A stretch of DNA of 64,000 nt from Adiantum capillus-veneris (lineage: Eukaryota > Streptophyta > Polypodiopsida > Polypodiales > Pteridaceae), in the NCBI GenBank assembly GCA_014529385.2, contig CM043962.1, forward strand, positions 40,774,598 to 40,838,597. The letters run 5' to 3'. The position numbers and the translations under genes are program-made. Numbering within the stretch: position 1 is the stretch's first letter; every line of letters starts with the position of its first letter. The notes below the pieces were generated by a model that saw nothing but the letters and a program-made list of their open reading frames with translations, ran no database searches and was not told the DNA's origin. This document shows, one piece after another, positions 46,033-57,053 of the stretch.

Positions 46033-47218
46033 AACATAGCTTTTAAGCTATCATTAAGAGGATTTTTTTGTGCAATCAACTAGCCAAAAATTGTGTTGAA
46101 CTCGTTCAAGTGATCTGACACTGAGCTCCCTACTTTCATGCAACAATCAACAAGCTTGTTTAGCCAATATACTTGTGAATAAACACGAGTCTAACCATAA
46201 AGATTGCACAAACGCTGCTATACAGCATAAGATCTGCATAAACACTTCCTTCAACTTCTTCTACATAGTAGTATATAGCCTTGTACAATAACATGGGGGA
46301 TTCACCATCAAAAATTTACCGCACCACGTAAGTGCAGGGGAGGGGTTTTTTTTACAAGTTACATAAGCGTATAAGATAGGGGAAAGCCCCCAAATATTTA
46401 TCTCCCAAACTTAAAAATAAGGGAGGGGAGTATCATATTCATGGGGGGCAGGGGGGGGGGGGACCCAACCTGGGTTGATTACTTGTAACGATTGGTCATC
46501 GGTGTGCACTAGAACTCAGATGAATTTAGGGAAAGTTTTTTTCAAGTCACACATCAAATTTTGCATCAAGACGGTCATAGATAAGGGTTGATCTAGAGCA
46601 GGTGAAGGGTTGATTTACACCAGCTTTGGATGGGTCACAATTGGACCAGTATCCAGAGTGCAGGCTGATCAGGCACATATATTGAAAGTCAAACTAAGAC
46701 ACAATGAGGGTACATTTAATTATCAACAAAGGTGGTTCCTTAGTACATTGCCAGTCACTATGCTACACACTTTTTGACTAGTTTTACTTAGTTAGATCGT
46801 GTGAGACCTAAATTTTATATGTAAGATAGGGGTATAATAGTTTTCTTCATTTGATTGTCGTATAAGCGTAGAAAAGGGGATCATATTCCCTAGTATGAGT
46901 CGTATGTAGAGGTTTTATCAAATTTGTTCGCTCACAGGTGGCATCTCGTTTTGTATATAGAGTGAATCCCTCGGGCACAATAATTAACTAAATGGTAGAC
47001 TTACGCAATGATAAATGAATGGTAGACTTAGCTAGCTCATCTAGCTCTTCTCATTCCTTCGCATCCATGTTCTCGAGTTTGACACCTTGGAACTTTATGG
47101 ACATAACCTGCTTCTTTTGAACTAAGAGATTCATGATTTGCTTCTTCCAATAAGAAAAGTTGTTTCCATCAGACTTTTCAATATGAAGAAAAGCACTTTT
47201 CGAAGAACAAGAAGCCAT
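46033..47218 (-). pseudogene. Ty1/copia Gag remnant
   Basis: The frame starting at ATG 47218-47216 reads MASCSSKSAFLHIEKSDGNN, FSYWKKQIMNLLVQKKQ and KFQGVKLENMDAKE, then a stop, then EELDELAKSTIHL: the N-terminal part of copia Gag. A second block at 46060-46200 reads VSDHLNEFNTI-like sequence (Gag middle). Between them (about 46310-46980) is unrelated sequence with a poly-G run at 46448-46462, likely a later insertion. No knuckle or protease remains. A candidate PBS upstream is listed separately. Confidence 0.6.
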
Positions 47219-48415
47219 AATGCTCTAAACAACAAGAATAATTCTGATAGAAGTTTTGGCTATAAATTGAGTAAAATCTCAACCAACAAATTCAATAGAA
47301 GTTCAAGAGAATGAATGCCAAGATAAATAGGTGTTCAAGAAGTCACAACCATGAAATTTATAGGAAACTTTTGGTAGAATTTTCCTTGTACAGGGAATAA
47401 TATCTCAAATCCCAAATTTCATAAATCATCAGAACAAGCAGTATTCTCTAGTATCGCAACAAGAAGAGTAAAGAATCATCACATTTCTTAATGCATACAT
47501 ATCATGAACACATATGCTGAGCACCTATGTCCACTATCATACATATCCTATGGTGAGGCCATGATAAGGGGAGCTCCAGTGACCTAATCCACTTGCATTG
47601 AGTGACCCGGACCCTAGTATTCATCTTCAAAAAATCTCACGTATGACTCTTACAAAAGGCTAAGCAATGACACGACTGAAGTCAAATTCAAAAATAAATA
47701 TCTTCTAGACCAAGTCCTGAAAATGGTCGAGGCTACCATACTAGCAAGATGGCTCCACAATGTGTACATAGGAAGTATCCACAAGAACATGGATCCAAGT
47801 AATTAAAAATGCACATAAGCAAGTACAAAACCCCAAGATGCACTATCAACCATAAATCTACTTATAAACATAATTGGACTGTATTTGTTTTCTTCACAAT
47901 CTTGGCATAAATTTTGGTTATGTATGCTCAAAATCCTGGAGAACATAATCCACACATTGAAAAAATGAAGCATGCAAGAAGAATCTCACTTCCAACAACT
48001 CTTCACAAAAGCGTATGTAACTTCTAGAAAACCCTGCAACCAATCAGTCCTCTCTCAAACTGTATAGAATTTGCAAAAACTTAGTTGTAGATCACAAAAA
48101 AATGGCTAAAAAGTTCAAGAATGGACATGAACCACGTTGTTTTTACTTGTCAAATCAAATCTATGAAAATCTACAATTGTCTACCCATGATCGGCAGGTA
48201 GTCTATCAAATGTATAGTAAAACCGGTGCAAAATTTGGAAAAATTTTCAACTAGAAAGTGGCAAACCAAAAAAAAATTAATAATTTATGCAAAAACCAAG
48301 CTAAAAATCACATCTTCATTCATTCAAATCTCTATTGTAAAATAGAGTTCGAAATTTCATAGCTTCACCATATTCTTCACCATTATGTTGCAATGATGCA
48401 AGGTCTTAACTATGG

Positions 48416-48434
48416 ATCAAATACCAGTTCTTGG
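48416..48434 (-). other. Degenerate initiator-Met primer-binding site
   Basis: The minus strand reads CTGGTATTTGATCCATAG. The family-typical TGGTATCAGAGCCATAG is altered at three positions. It lies about 1.2 kb upstream of the copia Gag ATG at 47218, a plausible leader length. The LTR end beside it is not clear. 47219-48415 shows no gene. Confidence 0.4.
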
Positions 48435-48482
48435 TGAGTGTGCAATGTGGAAGGGATGCAAGGGCTGAGAGGTTAGGGTATT

Positions 48483-48531
<49 letters not shown>
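48483..48531. repeat. (GA)n microsatellite
   Basis: Nearly uninterrupted GA for about 47 bp with one AAGAG interruption. Confidence 0.95.
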
Positions 48532-48532
<1 letters not shown>

Positions 48533-48675
48533 TTTGGTGGAGCTTCTTCTTACACTATGTGTGAACTCCTTATTGTTCTTTATTATTAATAAGAGAGCAG
48601 GAGATTAGGGTTAGTGAGCGGTTATTATGTGATGGTATTCACTGAGAGAAGTTTTCTTCGTTGCACCTCTTTTGC

Positions 48676-49242
48676 TTATTCTTCAAGATCAATGGACTCC
48701 TCTATCTCTGCCACTTCAATGTATTCCTCATCCTCATCCTCTTTTTCATCTGCTAGTATATCGTGTTCCTCCATGACCTCCTTAGGATCTTTCATAAGAC
48801 TTGTAAATAATCCATTTAAAAATATTAGAAATCCAAAGGATTCTTGAACCAGCTTGCACTCCCGTTCATGTAAGTTGCACCAATGGGGTCTGTACATAAG
48901 AGGCAGCTAATTGTACTTCTTGTATGACTGTCTTTTAGGATCACAGTCTTTCAAATGGACTACCACCAATTCACCAACATTAACCCTGCCCTTTTGAGTA
49001 TAAAGCTCAAACTTCTCTCGTTCCAGCTTCAAATGTTCACTCTGCTCAGCTATAAACACATCAAGATTAAATGGAGCATTAAAAATACAGGAGACCAAGT
49101 CAAACTTATCACCAGTCCCACAAGAAACTGCAAAATCTAAAAGCCTTTCATTAATCATTGTAGGGTCTTCATAAATAACTACCTCTTTTTTTTGGGGCAA
49201 CACATTGGGCACTCTGCAAAGTAGGTCCTGACAAATCCACAT
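48676..49242 (-). pseudogene. Unidentified protein frame with acidic C-terminus
   Basis: Two blocks in the same minus-strand frame are separated by a single TAG at about 48907. The upstream block, 111 codons, has PQKKEVVIYEDPTMINERLL, GTGDKFDLVSCIFNAPFN and ELVVVHLKDCDPKRQSYKKY. The downstream block is MYRPHWCNLHERECKLVQES, then an acidic tail (EKEDEDEEYIEVAEIEES). Composition and continuity suggest a genuine host-type protein; I do not recognise the family. Minus-strand sequence just upstream (49270-49480) includes a basic block in a frame broken by stops and may be a 5' exon. The TAG means it is a pseudogene or spliced differently. Confidence 0.4.
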
Positions 49243-50504
49243 CTCTAAAGTGAGTTCAATAAAGTAAATTTTGGAGTAGAAGGGGTCTCCATTTCAACAG
49301 ATGGATCAGTATCAGGATCCTCCAAGGCTTTTCACCAGATATATCACTGGGTTCTATGAAGTTTATATTCCTCTTCATAGAAGTTTTTAACAGCTCCGGA
49401 AGTCTTCTCGGAACGTTTCCTTGGCCAACAATGCGCTCGGGATCTATTTTCTACCTCTTCGTCCTATGACATCTTAATCCTACCATTTATTTCATACTAA
49501 GAAATAAAAGTTTCTTCAAACATAAATAAAAAGAGAGCACCAAATGATCATATAAGTTTTCAACAAACAATAGCTAGGTATCTCACAATTAGTTCCTAGT
49601 GATTATATAGACATAAAAGATCATTTTAATGAACTCTAGATAAAAATTGTCCTCATCTTGTGTATGCAAGACAGTAACTAGATATATTACAACTAGATCC
49701 TACCTTAGCCTCAAGCCAATTTACAGATTATACAAATAGTCCTATAATGTATCACAAACTGTGGACAACGGTGCGGGAATAACCTACACATATCTTATGA
49801 GAACTCCGCGCGCGCTGTGATCTATATCCTCTAAAGTCTAAGAAATATAATTATCTAGATCCTAAAAGGTGCCACCCTTCCCGTCCTTCCTTTGAGATTT
49901 ACGCCTCCGCTTGCATGGCAACACTATAACACGCGATTGGTTGTAAATATGTGGGAGGTGTGAGTAAGACATTAGCTCCATTACTTTTGAGCTTATGAAG
50001 GCCACATTTCTCTTCTAATACTAGTCTTGATAATGAAAATAATTTCAATTATGATCTTAATGTCCATCACCTCTATATCCATCGACATTTGACAATGCAT
50101 TCTTGCATAGCCATATACATGGCTTCTCATTGAGGTCAGCAAGGGGATGTGTTGAGATGAGCAGACTAGTTGGTTCTCTAGTTGGTCCTATTGTAGGCTA
50201 TGTATTCCAAGTTTTTGATCTTTGAGAGTGTACTCTTCGGCAGCATACAAAAATTCTCATAACTCATGCAAACAATAGCACAAGATGATTAGCATATGTG
50301 CATCTTTTGATGGTTTGTGTGGAGGGCCACTAAACTTTTGCCATGCATAATGATTGATCAAATGCGAAATTTCTCTATAGTTGTGAACAGCAAAAGCCAA
50401 AGTTACCCTCATATATATATTTATAATACAATACTTGCTTTTTACACATTACTAGCTACCAAAACATCAAAGAATTTTATACTCTAGAAAAAAAACCTTG
50501 TACA

Positions 50505-50590
50505 CTTTAGAAAGTGGATCACGACGCGCAAAATACATAAACAAAACTCCACAAAATTACTGGCGCGCCGCGATCCACTTTCAATACTTT
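50505..50590. repeat. Imperfect inverted repeat with GGATCAC/GATCCAC arms
   Basis: Agaaagtggatcacgacgcgc and ggcgcgccgcgatccactttc face each other around about 45 bp. 49250-50800 otherwise shows no recognisable gene. Confidence 0.6.
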
Positions 50591-50810
50591 CTATGAATTT
50601 TTTTAGATTCAATGTTAAATTGCCTTTCTCATTTTGTAGCACAATTCCTAGAACACAACTAAACTATTGACCAAACTACGCCTGAAGAGATTGCCTTTAC
50701 CTTTCCCAGGACTAGACCCTGCACTTGGAATAGAGATTCAGGGCTAGGAACGTTGCTCTTGGTCTTCACGCTTTTGATTCCTGCACCTTGAAGGAGGCAG
50801 TGGCCTTTTT

Positions 50811-50928
<118 letters not shown>

Positions 50929-51028
50929 TATATTTGCTTCAACAAATGATTGCACAAAATTTTGGTGTTTTCTCTCCTCATTGGTCCAGGAACGGGCTGA
51001 GGTTAGTATCTCTTCCCTTTACTTAAGT

Positions 51029-51031
<3 letters not shown>

Positions 51032-51119
<88 letters not shown>
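51032..51119. repeat. (CT)n microsatellite
   Basis: An uninterrupted CT tract of about 86 bp. From 51120 to 51850 only GA-rich patches (51304-51337) and unassigned sequence are seen. Confidence 0.95.
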
Positions 51120-51121
<2 letters not shown>

Positions 51122-51856
51122 TCTTCTTTTCATACAATAATAGACATTACCGTTAGCATTATTCACGAAGCACGCCAAATTAATATTCTACACATGTTAG
51201 CAAAACATGCAATAAATGGATTGTACGATCACAATAAAGATTTGTCTACAACCAAAAAATACGGATACTATTTATGGTAACAAATACACACTTGATTCAT
51301 GATGAGAGAGAGAGAGAGAAATAGAGAGAGAGAGAGACCTAACCAAAGAGAATTGCATCATCCGAGACGACCTCTGCAACCAAGGCGCACAGCTGATATT
51401 GCCAAAGACACAGAGTGAAGAGCTACTAAGGTCAAACAAACTCCTTCAAGCGTTTTCAACCCATTGAAAGAATCACTTAGGGGAGTCCGCCTCATATACT
51501 CATTTCAAACCGCTTCTATCCACCAAGAGAGGTAATATGACCTGACTAGCTTGTTGTTTAAAACTCTGCAAGAATTTAGACATAATGATCATGTAAGCTA
51601 AGCTAGTTTAGATTCGAATGGTATGGAAGATAGATATATAGACAGAGAGAAATAGTTGCAAGAGATAAGATATTTGAAATATATAATTTCTCTGAGGATC
51701 ACAGCAATACAGTCGAAATAATCCTTTAAAAAGCCCTGACGCGCACCGTGATCCACAATATCAAAATCTTGTACAACAACATATTGTAAAAGCTTTTATT
51801 GGTAATTTAATTTGTATTCGATACTTCCTAGAGTGTTTGTTGATGTAGAAGAGAGA

Positions 51857-51861
51857 GGGGA

Positions 51862-51901
<40 letters not shown>

Positions 51902-52027
51902 TGTTTTTGAGTGTTTGTTGTTTTTAAAAGAGGAAGACATAGAGAGAGAGAGAGAGTATACAAGAATTGGAACACAGCGCACGATAGGGTATGTTCCCTT
52001 CTCAAATTTGAGCCCGCACACCGTGAT

Positions 52028-52104
<77 letters not shown>

Positions 52105-52177
52105 ACAAAAATTGGAACACGGCACACGAAAGGCTATGTTCCCTTCTCAAATTTGAGCCCGCGTGTCGTGATCCACA

Positions 52178-52211
<34 letters not shown>

Positions 52212-52291
52212 ACCAATATTGGAACATGACGCAAGATAGGATATGATCGTTTGTAAGGTTTGGGCCCCGTGTCATAATCCACACGCACACA

Positions 52292-52372
<81 letters not shown>
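51857..52372. repeat. 75-bp unit alternating with GA microsatellites
   Basis: Three copies of a unit (about 51957-52030, 52103-52176, 52210-52285) share attggaacacrgcrcacgawagg, then tatgttcccttctcaaat, then cgtgatccac. Each is separated from the next by a (GA)n tract. The last is followed by (CA)n(GA)n up to 52372. The third copy is more diverged. Translations across the tracts are Ser-Leu or Arg-Glu artefacts. Confidence 0.85.
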
Positions 52373-52374
<2 letters not shown>

Positions 52375-52398
52375 CTTGCATTTTTCTCTTACAGTGGA

Positions 52399-53049
52399 AT
52401 GGCAAGAACAAAGGAAACAGCAAGGAAGGCAGGGAAAGGACTAGGGCTTGCAAAGAAAGTATGTGGAAGGTCTGCTAGTAAGAAGAAAAGACCAGGTAAA
52501 CCAATGAAGATATTGAAGGGACCAAAAATGAAGAATATTAAAAAAACATGGGTTTATTCAGAGAAATCAGAAAAGCTCAGAAATGTATTGAGCTTTATGT
52601 CCCTAAACTTCCTTTCCAAAGAGCAGTAAGGAAAATTTGTGAGGAAGCATGTGCTGGTAGAATGAGATGGAAGTTGTTGCCCTGCTCTGTCTTCAATAAG
52701 CAGCATAAGATTTTTTACTTGAGTACTTTAATGATATTACCATTGTTGTTGCTCATGCTCATCGAGTCACAATAATGGATAAGGACAGTGAGACGCTCAA
52801 AAGACTACATTGGAGATACATTAAGCTCCTCATCCCTAATGAGTTTATTGACCCTAAAATGAAGGATATATTGCTAATACCACCAGGCCGATGGGATCAT
52901 GGGGTTAAGATTCATGAGGTTACTAATGATGTGAACACCAGATCCAAAGCTGAGCAAGAAGAAAGACGTTGCCTGGAAGCAGAGAAATTAAAGCAGATAG
53001 AGACTGTTGCTGCTGAAGTTACAGACTCTTTTGTTTATTTATGCCTAAA
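52399..53049 (+). pseudogene. Divergent histone H3-like sequence with C-terminal extension
   Basis: It begins MARTKETARKAGKG, matching the H3 tail ARTKQTARK with Lys4 and Lys9 kept and Ser10 changed to Ala. After a Lys-rich linker the frame slips at an A7 run (52543-52549). The next frame gives REIRKAQKCIEL and KLPFQRAVRKICEEA, aligning with H3 [26 protein letters not shown]. It slips again at a T6 run (about 52710). The last frame gives EYFNDITIVV and HAHRVTIMDKD, matching H3 HAKRVTIMPKD without gaps. Unlike any canonical H3 it continues about 85 codons (RWDHGVKIHEVTNDV, then a charged EQEERRCLEAEKLKQIE stretch) to a donor, aaa|gtaagt (53049/53050). A tcttacag site lies just before the ATG. 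Each slip equals one missing base in a homopolymer, so assembly error and pseudogene decay are both possible. Confidence 0.7.
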
Positions 53050-53124
53050 GTAAGTGCCCTTCTCTACCTTTAAGATCATTTAATTTTGTATTTGGTTACT
53101 AAATAAATCCTTTATTGATTGTAG

Positions 53125-53385
53125 CTTAATAAAGAGACAAATCCCTCAACAAACCCATAGTGAAATACATGTTTTAGATCCATAGTTGTTTGTGCTACTC
53201 CGAATAAAAAACACCCCTCATGGCACATTGGAGACATGGTTTGTCCACTGTCCAATGCTTCAGATCACAACTCTGGTGTTTGTATACGAATTCAAATAAT
53301 CATTGGAGCCTTGTATGCATTGAATTGGACAAACAAGTGGTATGGACTATCAACTCCATACAAGGAACACATTCAGAGATAAACT
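53125..53385 (+). pseudogene. Candidate exon following the H3-like exon
   Basis: It is bounded by an acceptor (attgtag|ctt) and a donor-like site (aaact|gtgagt). The frame reads LIKRQIPQQTHSEIHVLD. After a one-base shift it reads HPSWHIGDMVCPLSNASDHN and YALNWTNKWYGLSTPYKEH. It carries one stop near its end. I do not recognise the domain. The 75-bp intron before it (53050-53124) has a good donor and acceptor. Confidence 0.4.
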
Positions 53386-53474
53386 GTGAGTGTTGATATA
53401 ACCTTGAGTGTTTATTTGAGCTATGGATGATGACCTCAATATTGTTAATAAAAAATAACTTTCATTGTTCATAG

Positions 53475-53658
53475 ATGTGTAAAAAGATTACTTCACGTAT
53501 ATGGAAGGATTTGTGGAAATCAAGAACTCTACAAGGCAACCTTTATAGTTGTCGAAGTGCTTAATCAAACAGATCTAAATTCTTGTAGTTGGAGATGTCT
53601 TCTCCATGCAGAGTACATACTACAGAGTCTTTTTGCTTTGAATCCATTTATGTCTAAG
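53475..53658 (+). pseudogene. Candidate internal exon
   Basis: It is open over its whole length in one frame (VKRLLHVYGRICGNQELYK, SCSWRCLLHAEYILQSLFA), bounded by gttcatag|at and taag|gtattt. The phase does not match the next exon exactly, so another one-base indel or a different boundary is needed. The family is unknown. Confidence 0.4.
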
Positions 53659-53745
53659 GTATTTTCATGCTATGGTTTGGACCAACTTGGTGCTATTATT
53701 AATTAAATTATTGACCACAAATTAACCTAATTTTGAAGAATGCAG

Positions 53746-54414
53746 TGAAAAATTATACCTTAGAATATTTACAAAGGTACCGCGCATCAATTATTCAACA
53801 TCTACTATCTATTTCAACTCCTAGAGTTTTGGATGCAGAAGATAGTTTTGTCAACGACCATATAATAACTTTAACAATGCCCGGTGATGAGGAAGTCATG
53901 CTAGTTTCCACCACTGGAAACCAAATCCCTAAAACTGACCCAATATTAGAGGAACAAAACCGGTTTGCTTTGCAGTTGGAGCAACTAAAACGGAAGTTGA
54001 AGTTGATCAATGTGAAGTAGACCAAGCTCTTGAAAATGCTGATGTAAAATGCTCTTCAGAGCCGAGGAATGCAACAGAAAGTCTAGGCCAAGTAGAGGAG
54101 GATAAGAGAGTGCCTATTACTACGGCACATGATCAATATGAGGGAGTCCAAGCTCCAGTAATTGCTGATGTGAAGAGCTCTTCAGAACCGAGAGAAGATA
54201 CAGAGTGTCTAGGCCATGTAGAGGAGGAGGCCAATGTTGCAAATCAAAGCCAAGAACAGACAACAAAACAAATTAACCATTCGATCATGGAAACACAAGA
54301 GTCATGTATTGCACAACCACAAGAGATGGATACCTTTGGCAATACAGAAGGGAACATTGACACTCAAAGCAAAATGTCAACATTAAACATGGCCAGTATG
54401 GACTCTTGTTTCAA
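53746..54414 (+). pseudogene. Candidate exon: leucine-rich then acidic, Ser/Glu-repeat region
   Basis: After acceptor gaatgcag|tg the frame reads KNYTLEYLQRYRASIIQHLL to EEQNRFALQLEQLKRKLKL. A shift at about 53978 then leads to a low-complexity region in which ADVKCSSEPRNATESLGQVE and ADVKSSSEPREDTECLGHVE form a two-copy repeat. It ends at donor ttcaa|gtagat. The likely role is a linker ahead of the phosphatase-like exon. Confidence 0.45.
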
Positions 54415-54425
54415 GTAGATATGGT

Positions 54426-54553
54426 TGTTCCGATAATATCCATTGTACTTAAATAATATACTCTTTTTTGTTTCTAACTACTTATAAATATGTTCCCGTA
54501 ATATCCATTGTACTTATATATATACTCTTTTTTGTTTCTAACTACTTATATAT
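54426..54553. repeat. 65-bp tandem duplication in intron
   Basis: Two copies (from 54426 and 54491) share gtaatatccattgtactta and tactcttttttgtttctaac. They lie between the donor at 54415 and the acceptor at about 54558. Confidence 0.85.
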
Positions 54554-54558
54554 TACAG

Positions 54559-55104
54559 AGACTAATTATTTTGGATCTCAATGGATTGTTGCTGCTACGA
54601 GAGCCGTACAGTGGACCTACAGAGATCTCCAATTTACATAGTTTCCGCTTGAAAAATCTCAGAGTAGTAATTCAACCAGGCACAAAGGAATTTTTGAATT
54701 TTTTCATTCCACGGTTTAGGTTTGCTATCTGCTCTTCAGTGCAGCCCCAAAACTTGAATCCCCTTGCTACCATAGTTTGTAATTTCGCTGAAATTCAAAA
54801 AGCGGATTTTTATTTTGTGTATAGTCAAAGAATTGTATTACCATTGAGGAACATTTCCACCCAACTAAACCTGATGTACAACTTTTCTACAAGCCCTTTG
54901 AACAGATCAATGTGCCTTATGATGCTCTCAATACTTTGTTGATTGATGACACACAACATAAGGGTTTACTTAAATTACCCGACACTACTATTTCCCCACC
55001 TTCATTTGAAGGGCATCTTCACGATTTTTACCTAAAGGACATTTTGGTCCCATACCTGCAAGGATTGTACTTAAGCCCATTGAGCGCATCGGAATTTGTA
55101 CTTG
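54559..55104 (+). pseudogene. FCP1/HAD-family phosphatase-like domain
   Basis: It follows a tattacag(ag) acceptor. LIILDLNGLLLL corresponds to the DxDx(T/V) motif I of FCP1-type HAD phosphatases, here D-L-N; plant NIF-like proteins with LDLNG also exist, and Asn at this place would weaken catalysis. VVIQPGTKEFLNFF and RFRFAICSSVQPQNLNPL match the motif II region. After a one-base shift at about 54828, EEHFHPTKP, FYKPFEQI and NTLLIDDTQHKGLLKLPDT match the motif III/IV block (NTLLIDDSPYK...). It ends near a donor at 55105. The family dephosphorylates the RNA polymerase II tail or related substrates; activity here is doubtful given Asn and the frameshift. Confidence 0.7.
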
Positions 55105-55163
55105 GTAATTTGTTGTTTATACATTAAATTGATAATGTCTACCTGTCTATGTGTTTCGAATAC

Positions 55164-55305
55164 TGAGAGAGAGAGAGAGAGAGAGAGAGAGCTCTTAATA
55201 CACAATTAATAGCAGGCTCCCATATTTGTTGCAACTGCATTTAAGCTGCTTGTGCAGCCAACAATTTGTACTTGGAAATACACTTCATAATGATTCGTTG
55301 TACCT

Positions 55306-55341
<36 letters not shown>
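55164..55341. repeat. Two (GA)n tracts
   Basis: GA runs at 55164-55191 and 55311-55341 bracket about 120 bp in which the phrase acaatttgtacttgg resembles the end of the preceding exon. Confidence 0.9.
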
Positions 55342-55344
<3 letters not shown>

Positions 55345-55623
55345 GTGAGTAAACACTTGATATTAAGATTAAACTAGTCAAAAAAGTTACATTTCATTGA
55401 AGCCATGCAAGCTAGATTGCATGGGCTCGATTTGAATATGGCCAAAAAGATCTCCACACAAAAAATGCTTCTCCCTTTGTTGCATTTCTCTTCGTCCGTC
55501 CAACAAGAAATAAAAGTTTACGGAGTCAGTGTCGGCAGTCTCCTCCACTATGTCATCTCAAAGTTGCAAAAGATTGCATTACTGCCTTATTGTAATTACT
55601 GTCATAAGATTTAGGTCTTTGTC

Positions 55624-56170
55624 CACCACTTCCACGTCTATGACAGCATTGTTTGCCAAACTTGTTGCTTCTTGATCCATAGGCACATAGCAACCTTCAA
55701 CAAGGTGAGAACGCTTGTACCAAAAGGAGATTATTAGTGTCTATGTTGCAAGCATATACTTGACAATGAAAGTGTCAAGAGAAATCTCACAACATATGCC
55801 ATCTGTTTCTTTCACATACCACCCTCGATCAAGAAGCTTATCACACAAGAGGGAATCAAATGGTTTGCAGAGCAGCATAGTTTTAGCAACATGTAAATTG
55901 CAGGTATGAAATGACTCAACAAAGAGACCAACAGGAGAGAAATTTGCAAGTTTCGCCAATTTAGTGGGTACAGAGTTTCAGAGAGACCTCTAAACATCCC
56001 TATAGATCTTGCTTCTCAATGCCTCACTCATTGTTGTGTTGAGAACGGGCCAATCCACGGAGTTCCAGTTGGTTGGTAGTGAAACCTTCACCAACACTCC
56101 TCTCTGATTCCTTTGATTGAGATGGTAGAAATGGTCATAGAAGAAAATACCCTCGTCTGCTCTGCAAGGC
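55624..56170 (-). pseudogene. Unidentified minus-strand protein frame
   Basis: Read leftwards, with a few stops and shifts, it gives NQRGVLVKVSLPTNWNSVDW, PVLNTTMSEALRSKIY, LANFSPVGLFVESFHTCNL, LLCDKLLDRGWYVKETDG and GCYVPMDQEATSLANNAVID. The residue pattern is protein-like across about 180 codons. I cannot assign it to a family. It is convergent with the phosphatase-like exon on the other strand. Confidence 0.35.
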
Positions 56171-56414
56171 TTTTGCTAGTTTTTTCTGCATACTACAAGA
56201 CCCCAATATGAGCATGGGTCACAGAGATGAGACCTATAATGCACTCCAGTGGCTCCCATTCCTCGTATCAGGAAGGATAAACATCTGTGAATGTAAAAGA
56301 ATAGAAGTAAATACAAACATCTGTATAACCTAATTAAATATCTGTAATAAGAGAAGAAAAAAATAGATTCACATTTGAAATGTAAGATAACATTTATAGA
56401 GGAGTGCTAAATAA

Positions 56415-56801
56415 TTAACTCAAGTTGCACCGTGGATTACGCACCATGGAGACATCGCCGCCGTTAGCAATCACATCAGAGTGAGTGAAAACATGTTGAA
56501 CCAAGACCTCTTTCACAGTCTTCTTACCAACCTCGACTATGAAATCCAGAACTCTTGCTTTCAATGCAGAACGAAACATATTTGTTGCCTTCGAGCTTTT
56601 TCTCCTTCTTGGCTGCATAAGAACCCAAGAACCTTTTCTTATCCTCTACTCTTCCCACCTATTATCTGTAGTGAGAGATTTTGAGATTAAGATAGTGCTT
56701 ATGCTACTATATGGTCTTCTTGGCACACTAATGGTGAGGTTAGTTGGGGACAGTGCAGAGCAACCTCCAGAACTTCTTGGGCGGGAAGAAGACGAAGCCA
56801 T
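56415..56801 (-). pseudogene. Possible short minus-strand gene, unidentified
   Basis: From ATG 56801 the frame reads MASSSSRPRSSGGCSALSPT and then TISVPRRPYSSISTILISKS up to a tactacag site, followed by other-frame strings (KKRFLGSYAAKKEKKLEGNK; 67-codon frame 56618-56415). Ser-rich starts of this kind occur in many plant proteins. No family is recognised. Confidence 0.25.
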
Positions 56802-56935
56802 AGCTATAATGGAGGGAGAATGAGTTTTGAAAGCCTTTCATAAAGGGAGTGGATATCTTTTAATAAAGGGAGAGAGTTAGCTATCAATCAGTAGTCAAGT
56901 CTCAGCATCTTGACGTGTAAATCCCTGGGACTGCC

Positions 56936-57018
56936 CAACCTCCCTTTATAGGCCTTGCCCCTAGGATCCCATCCTCCACCCAACCTCCCTTTATAGGCCT
57001 TGCCCCTAGGATCCCATC
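56936..57018. repeat. 45-bp tandem repeat with TATA motif next to LTR-like segment
   Basis: Two copies of cccaacctccctttatagg, ccttgcccctaggatcccat lie directly left of the LTR at 57054. On the minus strand each contains CTATAAAGGGAGG. The same core recurs inside both LTRs (57103-57109 and 62342-62348). Confidence 0.8.
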
Positions 57019-57053
57019 TCCTTTAGCAGCCGGCCCTTGGCCTCCAGGGTGGC

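Noticed and set aside
51761-52629. Frames of 100-230 codons rich in Ser-Leu or Arg-Glu
   Set aside because: Produced by (GA)n/(CT)n tracts. Only the part from ATG 52399 carries protein motifs.
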